Of a DNA stretch of 20,826 bases, positions 13,820 to 20,826 are shown in pieces. Source of the stretch: UBA1738 sp003453455 (lineage in GTDB: Bacteria; Bacillota; Clostridia; UBA1381). The DNA is taken from the NCBI GenBank assembly GCA_946621875.1, contig CAMOOX010000019.1, positions 1 through 20,826 on the forward strand. The letters are read 5' to 3'. Position numbers and translations under genes: made by a program. Numbering within the stretch: the stretch's first letter is position 1; every line of letters begins with the position of its first letter. The notes beneath the pieces were generated by a model. That model was not told where the DNA came from and made no database searches. It was given only the letters and a program-made list of their open reading frames with translations.

Positions 13820-14407
13820 TTAAAGTAACCCCTTTGTTGAGGGAATTTCATCTGCAAAATTCGCATCTTGCGAAACGGCCTCTTTAAGACTTCTTGCAAC
13901 CGACTTGAATGTTCCCTCTATAATGTGATGCGAATTTGCGCCGCTCAGCATTTTTATGTGGAGAGTGCATTTTGCATTCCTTACAAATCCTAAAAAGAAC
14001 TCTTGGACAAGCTCTGTGTCAAAACTTCCGACCTTTTGGGAAGGGATATCAAGACTATACTCTAAGTGGCTTCTTCCTGATAAATCAACGGCAGAGAGGA
14101 TAAGTGCTTCATCCATAGGCAAAATCATATTTCCATAGCGGACAATACCTTTTTTATCACCCAAAGCTTTTAAAAATGCCTCGCCTAAGACTATGCCGAT
14201 ATCTTCTGTTGTGTGGTGGTCGTCAACATATGTATCCCCTATGCAGGTAAGTGAAATGTCAAATCTTCCGTGCTTTGCAAAAAGCGTAAGCATATGGTCT
14301 AAAAATCCGCAGCCTGTTTTTATCTCACTTTTGCCGCTGCCGTCTAAATTAAGCTTTAAACAAATATCTGTTTCGCCGGTCTTTCGGTTTATCTCGGTGG
14401 TTCTCAT
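13820..14407 (-). CDS. hisB: Imidazoleglycerol-phosphate dehydratase
   Basis: Monofunctional HisB, 195 residues, which dehydrates imidazole glycerol phosphate to imidazole acetol phosphate with Mn2+. Metal-binding motifs are GCGFLDHML, VDDHHTTEDIG and the late ANSHHIIEGTFK, with the repeat structure typical of the family. There is no fused phosphatase domain; the PHP enzyme later in the operon fills that need. The stop of hisC and the start of hisB share one base (TAATG). Confidence 0.97.
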   Translation of the reverse strand: MRTTEINRKTGETDICLKLNLDGSGKSEIKTGCGFLDHMLTLFAKHGRFDISLTCIGDTYVDDHHTTEDIGIVLGEAFLKALGDKKGIVRYGNMILPMDEALILSAVDLSGRSHLEYSLDIPSQKVGSFDTELVQEFFLGFVRNAKCTLHIKMLSGANSHHIIEGTFKSVARSLKEAVSQDANFADEIPSTKGLL

Positions 14408-15468
14408 TATTTTCCCTCCAATATATCTTTCGTGATTTTTATAAAGGTTTCCATTTGTTCTTTACTTCCTATTGTTATACGGTTATAATCGCAAATTTCC
14501 GGACTTTCAAAATGGCGTACCAAAATCCCTTTTTCTTTCCATTTCTTATACAGATTTTCACCTGCTATGCCTTCTTTTTTTGCAAAAACGAAGTTAGCGG
14601 CCGAATTTGTTACCAGAAGACCAAGAGATTTTAATTCATTTTTTGTATATTCGCGGTTTTTAATTATTTCCGCACAGTTTTCCTGTGTTTTTATGTCATC
14701 CTTTAAAGTCCCTATGCCAAGCGCCGCTGTGATGCGGTTTACATTATATGGATTTGTGGAATATTTTATGGTATTGAGGTCTGCTATCAGTTCTTTGCAG
14801 CCTGCGCCAAATCCAAGCCTTGCACCTGCCATAGAGCGTGATTTTGAAAATGTCTGTGTTATGAGCAGATTACCGTATTTATGAATAAGCGGTATTGCGC
14901 TCTCGCCTCCAAAATCAATATACGCTTCATCAATAACAACAACATTGTTGGGATTTGATTTTACTATTTCTTCTATTTGCGAAATGCTCAGCAAAATTCC
15001 CGTTGGCGCGTTGGGATTTGCGATGAAAATATTTTTATTTATGCCGATATAGTCGTTTATATCAATCGTGAAATCGGGTTTTAATGGTATTTCTTCATAG
15101 AGAATACCGTTTATTTCTGCAAAAACCTTGTAAAATCCGTAGGTTATATTCGGGAAAACAGCAGTATGAGTGCTATCGCAAAATGCCATAAATGCAAAGT
15201 TTAAGATTTCGTCAGAGCCGTTTGTCAAGAGGATTTCATCCGGCGAAACACCAAGCTTTTCAGAAAGAGTAAGAGTTAGTTCACGGCACTCCGGGTCGGG
15301 ATAGAGATTAAGCCTTGAAAGCTCCTCCGCCGCATATTGCATAGCTTTTGGCGAGGGAGGGAAGGGGGATTCATTTGTATTGAGCTTTATATAATCGGTA
15401 TCCTTTGGTTGTTCTCCCGGCGTGTACGGGATTAGGTTTTCATACTTTTTGCTGAAAAATCTGCTCAT
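14407..15468 (-). CDS. hisC: Histidinol-phosphate aminotransferase
   Basis: HisC, 353 residues, a PLP-dependent class II aminotransferase that makes histidinol phosphate from imidazole acetol phosphate and glutamate. Visible are LNTNESPFPPSP near the start, LTNGSDEIL for phosphate binding, ANPNAPTG, the Asp of VVIDEAYIDFGG, the PLP lysine in TQTFSKSRSMAGARLGF and the carboxylate-binding Arg near NRITIGS. I chose the ATG at 15468, 1 bp after the hisD stop with GAGGA just upstream; a TTG-started reading from 15480 is not needed. Confidence 0.96.
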   Translation of the reverse strand: MSRFFSKKYENLIPYTPGEQPKDTDYIKLNTNESPFPPSPKAMQYAAEELSRLNLYPDPECRELTLTLSEKLGVSPDEILLTNGSDEILNFAFMAFCDSTHTAVFPNITYGFYKVFAEINGILYEEIPLKPDFTIDINDYIGINKNIFIANPNAPTGILLSISQIEEIVKSNPNNVVVIDEAYIDFGGESAIPLIHKYGNLLITQTFSKSRSMAGARLGFGAGCKELIADLNTIKYSTNPYNVNRITAALGIGTLKDDIKTQENCAEIIKNREYTKNELKSLGLLVTNSAANFVFAKKEGIAGENLYKKWKEKGILVRHFESPEICDYNRITIGSKEQMETFIKITKDILEGK

Positions 15469-15469
15469 T

Positions 15470-16744
15470 TTAGTCCTCAATTCTTATGACGGCACTTTTT
15501 GCGTGTGCGGTAAGTCCCTCTTTTTTTGCAAAGAACTCAACATCACGTGCTATATTTTTAAGTGCGTCTTTTGTGTAATAGGTGTATTGTGTTTTCTTAA
15601 TAAAATCATCAACCGAAAGGGGGCTGGAAAATTTAGCCGTACCGCTTGTAGGCAGAGTATGGTTAGGACCTGCCATATAGTCTCCAAGCGCTTCGGGACA
15701 GTTTTTGCCCATAAATACCGAGCCTGCGTGGCGTATAGCGTCAAGGTAATCAAAAGGATTATCGACGCAAAGCTCTAAATGCTCGGGTGCAATTTCGTTT
15801 GCAATATCTATTGCAAGATTTAGATTATCACAGACTATTATTTTGCCGTTATTATCTATTGATGCACGGGCGATATCGCAGCGAGTAAGCTCTTTTATCT
15901 GCTTTTCTATTTCCAGGCTTACGCTGTTTGCGAGTGTTTCGCAGTCTGTAATTAAAACGGCGCTTGCGAGCCTGTCGTGCTCTGCCTGTGACAGCATATC
16001 TGCCGCTACATACTTTGGGTTACAAGTTCCGTCAGCAACTATAAGTATTTCGCTCGGACCTGCAATCATATCTATTGAAACCTGCCCGAAAACTTGCTTT
16101 TTCGCCTCTGCAACAAAGGCATTTCCGGGACCTACGATTTTATCAACTTTCGGTATGCTTTCTGTGCCGTATGCAAGTGCCGCTATTGCCTGTGCACCGC
16201 CAACCTTAAATATTTTTGTAACTCCTGCAATTTTTGCGGCGGCTAAAATTACGGGATTTATTTTCCCGTTTTTGTCAGGAGGAGTTACCATAATAATTTC
16301 CTTGCACCCTGCAATTTTTGCAGGAATAGAGTCCATTAAAACGGTAGAAGGGTATGCCGCAGTTCCACCGGGTACATATAGGCCTGCACGGTCAACGGGG
16401 ATGATTTTCTGCCCCATTACAATGCCGTTTTCGTCATTTATAATAAAGCTTTGGCGTACCTGACTTTTATGGAATTTCTCTATATTTTTTGCAGCCTTTT
16501 TTAAAATTTCGATAAATTGCGGCTCGACCGCCGATATTGCCTCGTCGATTTCTTCTTTTGTAACCTCAAGTTTTTCAAGTTTTGCATTATCAAACTTTTC
16601 GGAGTACTCAAAAAGTGCACTGTCGCCATTTTGTTTTACCTTTAATATTATTTCCGAAACTGTTTCTTCAACATTTATATCGGGTACTGCACGCGAAAAT
16701 ATTTCTTTGTTGTCAACTTCATTGTATTTTAGTATTTTAATCAT
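15470..16744 (-). CDS. hisD: Histidinol dehydrogenase
   Basis: HisD, 424 residues, the last enzyme of the pathway: a Zn-dependent, NAD-linked oxidation of histidinol to histidine in two steps. Motifs are YVPGGTAAYPSTV, GPGNAFVAEAK, IDMIAGPSEIL, the Zn ligands in SQAEHD and GDYMAGPNHTLPT, PEHLEL, and the terminal GLTAHAKSAV carrying the last Zn-binding His. I chose the ATG at 16744 with GGGGGA just upstream; it overlaps the end of hisG by 8 bp. The catalytic set is complete. Confidence 0.96.
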   Translation of the reverse strand: MIKILKYNEVDNKEIFSRAVPDINVEETVSEIILKVKQNGDSALFEYSEKFDNAKLEKLEVTKEEIDEAISAVEPQFIEILKKAAKNIEKFHKSQVRQSFIINDENGIVMGQKIIPVDRAGLYVPGGTAAYPSTVLMDSIPAKIAGCKEIIMVTPPDKNGKINPVILAAAKIAGVTKIFKVGGAQAIAALAYGTESIPKVDKIVGPGNAFVAEAKKQVFGQVSIDMIAGPSEILIVADGTCNPKYVAADMLSQAEHDRLASAVLITDCETLANSVSLEIEKQIKELTRCDIARASIDNNGKIIVCDNLNLAIDIANEIAPEHLELCVDNPFDYLDAIRHAGSVFMGKNCPEALGDYMAGPNHTLPTSGTAKFSSPLSVDDFIKKTQYTYYTKDALKNIARDVEFFAKKEGLTAHAKSAVIRIED

Positions 16745-17369
16745 CTTTTTCCCCCATACTTTGTGAAAGCCGCAAAACAAGTTCATTTATTCGTGCGTCT
16801 TTAAATTTGTAGCTTGATTTGTTCGCAATAAGCCGTGCGCTTATAGGAAAAATTGTATTTATAACTTTCAAATCATTTTCTTTTAAGGTCTTGCCTGTTT
16901 CAACAATATCCACGATTACATCAGAAAGCCCCAAAATTGGCGCAATTTCGATTGAGCCGTTAAGATGTATTATATCAATATCACGGCCTATCGAGGAATA
17001 ATACTTTTTTGCAACGCTGCAAAATTTTGTTGCTACACGAAGAGTGTTTTGAGTGTTATCGCGAAATCCGTTTTTTGCCGCAACCGCCATATTGCATTTG
17101 CCGATATTGAGGTCAAAAAGCTCATATACATCAGGTGCATATTCGAGCAAAATATCTTTTCCTGCAACGCCTATATCAGCAGCGCCCCGTTCAACATAAA
17201 TTGCAACATCGGAGGGCTTTACCCAAAAATAGCGTATGCCTTTTTCTTCATTTTCAAAAATTAGTTTTCTGCTCTTTTCCTTTATTGACGGACATTCAAA
17301 TCCGGCATTTTCAAATATAGAATAAACTTTTTCGCCCAGTCTGCCCTTTGGAAGAGCAATATTAAGCAT
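16737..17369 (-). CDS. hisG: ATP phosphoribosyltransferase, short form
   Basis: HisG, 210 residues, the first committed step: it joins ATP and PRPP. It is the short form that lacks the C-terminal regulatory domain and works only with HisZ, which is encoded just upstream. Motifs are NIALPKGRLGEKVY, the segment GAADIGVAGKDIL, and the PRPP loop DVIVDIVETGKTLKEND. I chose the ATG at 17369, giving the usual MLNIALPKGR start; it overlaps the hisZ end by 8 bp. There is no good ribosome binding site at the normal distance, so translation probably depends on coupling to hisZ. Feedback inhibition by histidine would act through HisZ. Confidence 0.95.
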   Translation of the reverse strand: MLNIALPKGRLGEKVYSIFENAGFECPSIKEKSRKLIFENEEKGIRYFWVKPSDVAIYVERGAADIGVAGKDILLEYAPDVYELFDLNIGKCNMAVAAKNGFRDNTQNTLRVATKFCSVAKKYYSSIGRDIDIIHLNGSIEIAPILGLSDVIVDIVETGKTLKENDLKVINTIFPISARLIANKSSYKFKDARINELVLRLSQSMGEKDD

Positions 17370-18462
17370 TGTTTTCAAGGATTTCCACACCTCTTTTAGT
17401 CAGTCTTGCAAGCTTTTTATAGCGAATATCTTTTGGTACGGATTTAGCTGCCATTACCGTGTTTCCATCCTTTGCAAGGAGGTTTACTGCACCGTTTATC
17501 TCGTCTATACCCACTTCGCTGTCATATGTCATTACAGTATCAATATCATACTCGTTCCTTTCTGTCAAGAGCCGCTCTAACATATCAAGATAAACGGCAA
17601 AACCTACTGCCTTTTCGCTTCTGTTCATTTTTGACATAAGGTTATCGTATTGTCCGCCTGATAGAACGCTTGCGGGAACACCGTTTATAAAGCCCTTAAA
17701 TACAAATCCGTTATAATACTTCATATCACTTATAATCGAAAAGTCGAGACGGACTTTGTTTTTATATCCGTTTTGTTCCAAAGTGCGCATAATTTTTTCG
17801 ATTTGTAAAACTTCTTTATCGCACTCCAAGGATTTTAAGAAGGGGAGGACTTCATCAAGAGTTCCGTAGGTTGACATTAACTTTTTAATATTTGATAAAT
17901 CAATATTTTCGCAGTTTTCTATTGAGATAAGCTCGGACAAATTCTTTTCGCCTATACATGTTATAACCTGCTTTTTCACATCGTCTGATAAGGCATAAGA
18001 ATCAATTATCTTTGATACTATGCCGAGGTGGGAGACATCCATAATATAGTCATCGGAAATTGTCCCAAGGCTTTCCAAAGCAAGCATAATTACCTCATAA
18101 ACCGTGTAATCATCAATGCTTCCGATACATTCAAGCCCTGTCTGCATAATCTCTTTAAAGGTATTAGTGCCCTTTGATACACGGTAAACATTTTCGTTGT
18201 AATAAACCTTCTTGATACAGTCCGTTTTATCCTTCAAATTTTTTATTATGGAAAGCGTCACATCAGGTTTTAGAGCCATCAGTTTTCCGTCTGTATCGGT
18301 AAATGTAATTATATTGTCCGATACTAAAAAGTTCTTGTTTTTGAGGTATAAATCGTATTCTTCAAACTTGCTCATTTTGTAAGGCATATAGCCGTACTTT
18401 TGGTATAGCGCACGCAGAGCAAATATTGCTTTTTCTTCATTTTTTAAGTAGATATTATCCAT
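17362..18462 (-). CDS. hisZ: ATP phosphoribosyltransferase regulatory subunit
   Basis: HisZ, 366 residues, a catalytically inactive relative of histidyl-tRNA synthetase that forms a complex with short HisG and passes on histidine feedback. The class II synthetase-like core shows as YMPYKMSKFEEYDLY, LKPDVTLSI (motif 2 region), the YNENVYR strand and the late FVFKGFINGVPASVLSGGQYD. It is short of a real HisRS, with no complete anticodon-binding domain, and its place before short hisG settles the call. The ATG at 18462 has GGAG about 8 nt upstream and is 1 bp from the yerC stop. Confidence 0.94.
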   Translation of the reverse strand: MDNIYLKNEEKAIFALRALYQKYGYMPYKMSKFEEYDLYLKNKNFLVSDNIITFTDTDGKLMALKPDVTLSIIKNLKDKTDCIKKVYYNENVYRVSKGTNTFKEIMQTGLECIGSIDDYTVYEVIMLALESLGTISDDYIMDVSHLGIVSKIIDSYALSDDVKKQVITCIGEKNLSELISIENCENIDLSNIKKLMSTYGTLDEVLPFLKSLECDKEVLQIEKIMRTLEQNGYKNKVRLDFSIISDMKYYNGFVFKGFINGVPASVLSGGQYDNLMSKMNRSEKAVGFAVYLDMLERLLTERNEYDIDTVMTYDSEVGIDEINGAVNLLAKDGNTVMAAKSVPKDIRYKKLARLTKRGVEILENNA

Positions 18463-18463
18463 A

Positions 18464-18748
18464 TTATTTCTCCGAATCAGTAAGCACGGCATCATATCCG
18501 CCGTTACCGTACATAAGACACTTATTTACGCGGCTTATTGTTGCGGTACTTGCCCCTGTGGCTTTTGAAATTTCCTGATAATTTTTGCCGTTTTTCAGTT
18601 CCTTTGCCACCTGCAATCTTTGCGACATATCCTGGATTTCTTTTATAGTGCATATATCTTCAAAAAAATTTTTGCACATTTGCACATCTTTTAGCTTTAA
18701 TATTGCATCAAATAGCATACTCGTCTCTTTGGAATGGTATTTTTCCAT
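18464..18748 (-). CDS. YerC/YecD-family TrpR-like regulator, first gene of the histidine operon
   Basis: A 94-residue protein related to the tryptophan repressor. It is all helical, with DMSQRLQVAKEL and then a helix-turn-helix NYQEISKATGASTATISRVN (56-75), which is the TrpR-type DNA-binding part. The ATG at 18748 has GAGGTG 8 nt upstream. It heads the histidine operon and its stop is 1 bp from hisZ, so it is made together with the pathway. With a leader of only about 24 nt there is no room for a T-box or attenuator, and a palindrome covers the -10 box, so autorepression of the operon, perhaps with histidine as co-repressor, is a fair inference. The family role is not established. Confidence 0.88.
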   Translation of the reverse strand: MEKYHSKETSMLFDAILKLKDVQMCKNFFEDICTIKEIQDMSQRLQVAKELKNGKNYQEISKATGASTATISRVNKCLMYGNGGYDAVLTDSEK

Positions 18749-18776
18749 AGCAATTACACCTCACTTTAATACTTTA

Positions 18777-18793
18777 TTAGTTTATCACACTAA
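18777..18793. promoter_or_regulatory. Palindrome over the histidine-operon -10 box, candidate YerC operator
   Basis: TTAGT (18777-18781) and ACTAA (18789-18793) form a 17-bp inverted repeat with a 7-bp centre. It overlaps the -10 box and part of the spacer of the yerC promoter. TrpR itself binds sites with ACTAGT-like half sites, so ACTAA arms are in keeping with a TrpR-like protein. Binding by YerC is inference. Confidence 0.5.
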
Positions 18794-18807
18794 AATGTAA
18801 AAGTCAA
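18779..18807 (-). promoter_or_regulatory. Promoter of the histidine operon
   Basis: A -35 box TTGACT (18807-18802) and a -10 box TAAACT (18784-18779) are 17 bp apart. The start would lie near 18772, about 24 nt before the yerC ATG. The -10 is a 4/6 match, so activity is probably moderate. No other promoter was seen inside the operon. Confidence 0.65.
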
Positions 18808-18839
18808 GGGAAGTAAATATTTTTTATGTTTTGCATAAA

Positions 18840-18874
18840 AAAATCCCCATAATGCATAGCATTATGGGGATTTT
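18840..18874 (-). terminator. Intrinsic terminator after the GGGtGRT gene
   Basis: A perfect 16-bp stem pairs 18840-18855 with 18859-18874 around a 3-nt loop; the core is ATCCCCATAATGC/GCATTATGGGGAT. In the minus direction it is followed by a run of seven T's. It lies 8 bp after the stop of the GGGtGRT gene and before the histidine promoter. Confidence 0.9.
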
Positions 18875-18881
18875 AGATAAT

Positions 18882-19883
18882 TTATTTATTCATAGCTTCT
18901 GAGACAGCAACAGCAACCGCAACAGTCATACCAACCATTGGGTTATTTCCTGCGCCGATTAAGCCCATCATTTCAACATGTGCGGGAACTGATGAAGAGC
19001 CTGCAAACTGTGCGTCAGAGTGCATTCTGCCCATAGTATCGGTCATGCCGTAGGAAGCAGGACCTGCCGCCATGTTGTCGGGGTGCAGAGTTCTTCCTGT
19101 ACCGCCGCCTGATGCAACAGAGAAGTATTTTTTGCCCTGTTCTACACATTCCTTTTTGTATGTGCCTGCAACAGGATGCTGGAAACGGGTCGGATTTGTT
19201 GAGTTTCCTGTGATAGATACATCAACGCCCTCATGATGCATAATTGCAACGCCTTCGCGTACATCGTCTGCACCATAGCAGCGCACCTTTGCGCGTTCAC
19301 CGTTTGAATATGCGGTTTCCTTTACGATTTCAAGATTACCTGTGTAATAATCAAACTTTGTTTGAACATAGGTAAAGCCGTTAATTCTCGAAATAATCTG
19401 CGCCGCGTCTTTTCCAAGACCATTCAAAATTACTCGCAAATCCTCTTTTCTTGCCTTATTGGCAGAACGAGCAAGACCGATTGCACCCTCGGCTGCCGCA
19501 AAGGATTCGTGACCTGCCAAAAATGCAAAGCATTTTGTTTCTTCACGAAGGAGCATAGCACCTAAATTTCCATGACCTAAGCCAACTTTTCTGTCATCGG
19601 CAACAGAGCCAGGGATGCAGAAGGATTGAAGACCTTCGCCTATTTTTGTTGCAGCGTCAGCAGCATTTGTTACGCCGTCCTTGATTGCGATTGCGGCACC
19701 TACAATGTACGCCCAGCAAGCGTTTTCAAAGCATATTGGCTGAATGCCTTTAACGATATTATATACATCAATTCCTTTGTCGTCACAAATCTTTTTTGCT
19801 TCCTCAATTGAAGAGATACCGTGCTTTTTTAGCTCAGCGTTTATCTGGTCAATTCTTCTCTCATAACTTTCAAATAATGCCAT
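18882..19883 (-). CDS. GGGtGRT-family protein of unknown function
   Basis: A 333-residue protein of the family named after its conserved motif, here GGGTGRT at 259-265 in VASGGGTGRTLHPDN. It is strongly conserved across anaerobic bacteria and archaea but has no proven function. Other likely conserved parts are PICFENACWAYIVGAAIA (49-66), LGHGNLGAMLL (102-112), AGHESFAAAEG (123-133) and the Gly/Met-rich end MGLIGAGNNPMVGMT. The cysteines at 51, 56, 89, 118, 202 and 246 could hold a cofactor. There is no signal peptide. I chose the ATG at 19883 because AGGAGGT lies 8 nt upstream; an extension to 19919 would overlap the upstream gene. It follows the NifU-like gene by 16 bp, a pairing that is usual for the family, so a role linked to Fe-S clusters is likely. 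Confidence 0.9.
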   Translation of the reverse strand: MALFESYERRIDQINAELKKHGISSIEEAKKICDDKGIDVYNIVKGIQPICFENACWAYIVGAAIAIKDGVTNAADAATKIGEGLQSFCIPGSVADDRKVGLGHGNLGAMLLREETKCFAFLAGHESFAAAEGAIGLARSANKARKEDLRVILNGLGKDAAQIISRINGFTYVQTKFDYYTGNLEIVKETAYSNGERAKVRCYGADDVREGVAIMHHEGVDVSITGNSTNPTRFQHPVAGTYKKECVEQGKKYFSVASGGGTGRTLHPDNMAAGPASYGMTDTMGRMHSDAQFAGSSSVPAHVEMMGLIGAGNNPMVGMTVAVAVAVSEAMNK

Positions 19884-19899
19884 CACAAAGTACCTCCTC

Positions 19900-20592
19900 T
19901 TATTCACATCTCGGGTCAATCAGCTTTGCAGCATCATCAACTCTGCCGTACTGACCGGAGGCTTTGTTAAGCGCCTCGCCCGCATCCATACCATTTTTAA
20001 TCATTTCCATCATTTTTCCGAGATGAACGAACTTGTAACCTATAATTTGGTCATTTTCATCTACTGCAACCTTTGTTATATAACCCTCTGCAAGTTCCAG
20101 ATATCTCGGACCCTTTTTAAGAGTCGCATAGGTTGTGCCAACCTGTGAGCGAAGACCTTTTCCCAAATCTTCAAGACCTGCACCTATGGGGAGCCCGTCC
20201 TCAGAGAATGCTGTCTGCGTTCTTCCGTAAACTATTTGGAGGAAGAGTTCGCGCATAGCGGTATTTATTGCATCGCAGACCAAGTCTGTGTTAAGGGCTT
20301 CTAAAATAGTTTTTCCAACAAGAATTTCAGACGCCATAGCAGCCGAGTGTGTCATACCTGAACAACCTATTGTTTCAACAAGAGCTTCTTCAATGATACC
20401 CTCTTTAACATTTAGTGTTAGCTTGCAGGCACCCTGCTGAGGAGCACACCAGCCAATTCCATGGGTAAGACCTGAAATGTCCTTAATTTCTTTTGCCTGA
20501 ACCCATTTTCCTTCTTCGGGGATAGGTGCAGGACCGTGATATGCGCCTTTTGCCAAAGGGCACATAGCTTCAACTTCGCTTGAATATTTCAT
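19900..20592 (-). CDS. NifU-like iron-sulfur cluster assembly scaffold protein
   Basis: A 230-residue protein with a NifU/IscU-type scaffold domain. Cluster-binding cysteines are probably among Cys49 and Cys56 (GWCAPQQGAC) and Cys77 in ETIGCSGMTHSAAMASEI, which matches the second Cys region of NifU; Cys11, 106 and 229 are further candidates. It is longer than IscU (about 130), with a C-terminal part (about 140-230) that is particular to this subfamily. The ATG at 20592 has AAAGGAG 9 nt upstream. It is the first gene of a two-gene operon with the GGGtGRT protein. It is not next to isc, suf or nif genes here, so it probably serves a special target, maybe its partner. Confidence 0.88.
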   Translation of the reverse strand: MKYSSEVEAMCPLAKGAYHGPAPIPEEGKWVQAKEIKDISGLTHGIGWCAPQQGACKLTLNVKEGIIEEALVETIGCSGMTHSAAMASEILVGKTILEALNTDLVCDAINTAMRELFLQIVYGRTQTAFSEDGLPIGAGLEDLGKGLRSQVGTTYATLKKGPRYLELAEGYITKVAVDENDQIIGYKFVHLGKMMEMIKNGMDAGEALNKASGQYGRVDDAAKLIDPRCE

Positions 20593-20635
20593 GCAAAATA
20601 TCTCCTTTCACTTTTTCCATATCAGTCCATCAATT

Positions 20636-20663
20636 ATTATACCACAAATTTTGCAATATGCAA
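20636..20663 (-). promoter_or_regulatory. Promoter of the NifU-like/GGGtGRT operon
   Basis: A perfect -10 box TATAAT (20641-20636) with an upstream TG (extended -10) and a -35 box TTGCAT (20663-20658) at 16-bp spacing. The -35 lies in a short dyad TTGCATATTGCAA (arms TTGCA/TGCAA, 20651-20663) that could serve as a regulator site. Confidence 0.7.
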
Positions 20664-20742
20664 GATAAAAACGCAAGTTTTTTAAAGCAAAAAACAGATT
20701 TTCAATGTTTCATATGATTACTTAATTGATAGAAAAAAATAA

Positions 20743-20781
20743 ATTCCCCGAAAACCTTGTATTTCAGGACTTTCGGGGAAT
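20743..20781 (-). terminator. Intrinsic terminator of the gene to the right (guaA-like)
   Basis: An 11-bp stem pairs ATTCCCCGAAA (20743-20753) with TTTCGGGGAAT (20771-20781) around a 17-nt loop. In the minus direction it is followed by a T-rich run. It starts 7 bp after a TAA stop at 20791-20789, so it probably ends the transcript of a gene beyond the right edge. Between it and the promoter at 20663 nothing else was recognised. Confidence 0.8.
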
Positions 20782-20788
20782 GGTAGGC

Positions 20789-20826
20789 TTACTCCCACTC
20801 AAATTTATTGTATTAACAGGCGGTGG
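20789..20826 (-). pseudogene. Possible 3' end of guaA, apparently frame-shifted
   Basis: Only 38 bases are inside the window. Reading minus, one frame gives PPVNTI and another gives FEWE followed by TAA just before the terminator. GMP synthase (GuaA) usually ends in KPPxTIEWE, as in E. coli, so the two parts look like one guaA C-terminus broken by a small indel (two extra bases or one missing). Without the shift, the PPVNTI frame would run to a TGA at 20766-20764 inside the terminator hairpin. The call rests on a very short match and may be wrong; it could also be an assembly error or a different gene. Confidence 0.3.

Noticed and set aside
15843..16463. Plus-strand 206-residue open frame opposite hisD
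   Set aside because: Antisense shadow of a well-conserved gene; no start signal and no known family.
18749..18840. T-box riboswitch or his leader attenuator before the histidine operon
   Set aside because: The predicted leader is only about 24 nt and no specifier loop, T-box sequence or run of His codons is present.
1..20826. CRISPR arrays, tRNA/rRNA genes, transposases, phage or plasmid functions
   Set aside because: No direct-repeat arrays, no cloverleaf or rRNA-like stretches and no mobile-element proteins were seen on either strand.

Overview
The window looks like chromosomal DNA from a low-GC, anaerobic clostridial Firmicute. The grounds are clostridial-type gene content (a YerC-headed histidine operon with short HisG plus HisZ, a GGGtGRT/NifU-like gene pair, a flavodoxin), AGGAGG-type ribosome binding sites and A/T-rich intergenic DNA with strong intrinsic terminators. 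No rRNA, tRNA, CRISPR array, transposase or phage gene was seen. Almost every gene is on the minus strand; only the truncated flavodoxin at the left edge is on plus.

Layout from left to right. (1) 1-349: the 3' end of a flavodoxin gene and its terminator. (2) 348-9760, minus strand: one long, tightly packed operon read from a promoter at about 9732-9760. Its order in transcription is TetR regulator, class I methyltransferase, two YbtPQ/IrtAB-like ABC half-transporters, two more methyltransferases, an alpha/beta hydrolase, an 84-residue HMA metal-binding protein, a membrane-anchored methyltransferase, an ATC-hydrolase-family protein, the remains of a ZIP metal transporter, and a 4-TM protein of unknown function. 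Two abutting 13-bp palindromes over the -10 box are the likely TetR operator. A different 18-bp palindrome sits between tetR and the rest of the operon. (3) 9859-9898: a hairpin terminator able to work in both directions. (4) 9960-18807, minus strand: a complete histidine operon, yerC-hisZ-hisG-hisD-hisC-hisB-hisH-hisA-hisF-hisIE-hisK(PHP)-mmcQ-like, with a promoter carrying a palindrome over the -10 box. (5) 18840-20663, minus strand: a two-gene operon of a NifU-like Fe-S scaffold protein and a GGGtGRT protein, with its own promoter and terminator. (6) 20743-20826: a terminator and what may be the last codons of guaA, apparently out of frame.

The histidine operon encodes every step from PRPP and ATP to histidine: HisG with HisZ, HisIE, HisA, HisHF, HisB, HisC, a PHP-type histinol-phosphate phosphatase, and HisD. 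The small TrpR-like protein YerC is the first gene and is a plausible local regulator. The TetR operon is the accessory and least understood part. The likeness of its ABC pair to YbtPQ/IrtAB, the HMA protein, the ZIP remnant and a possible metal-regulator palindrome all point towards metal or metallophore handling. The four methyltransferases, the alpha/beta hydrolase and the ATC-hydrolase-like enzyme suggest chemistry on a small molecule. That reading is inference. The clearest oddity is the ZIP gene: its start and its end are both recognisable but directly joined, with the middle missing and the two parts out of frame.
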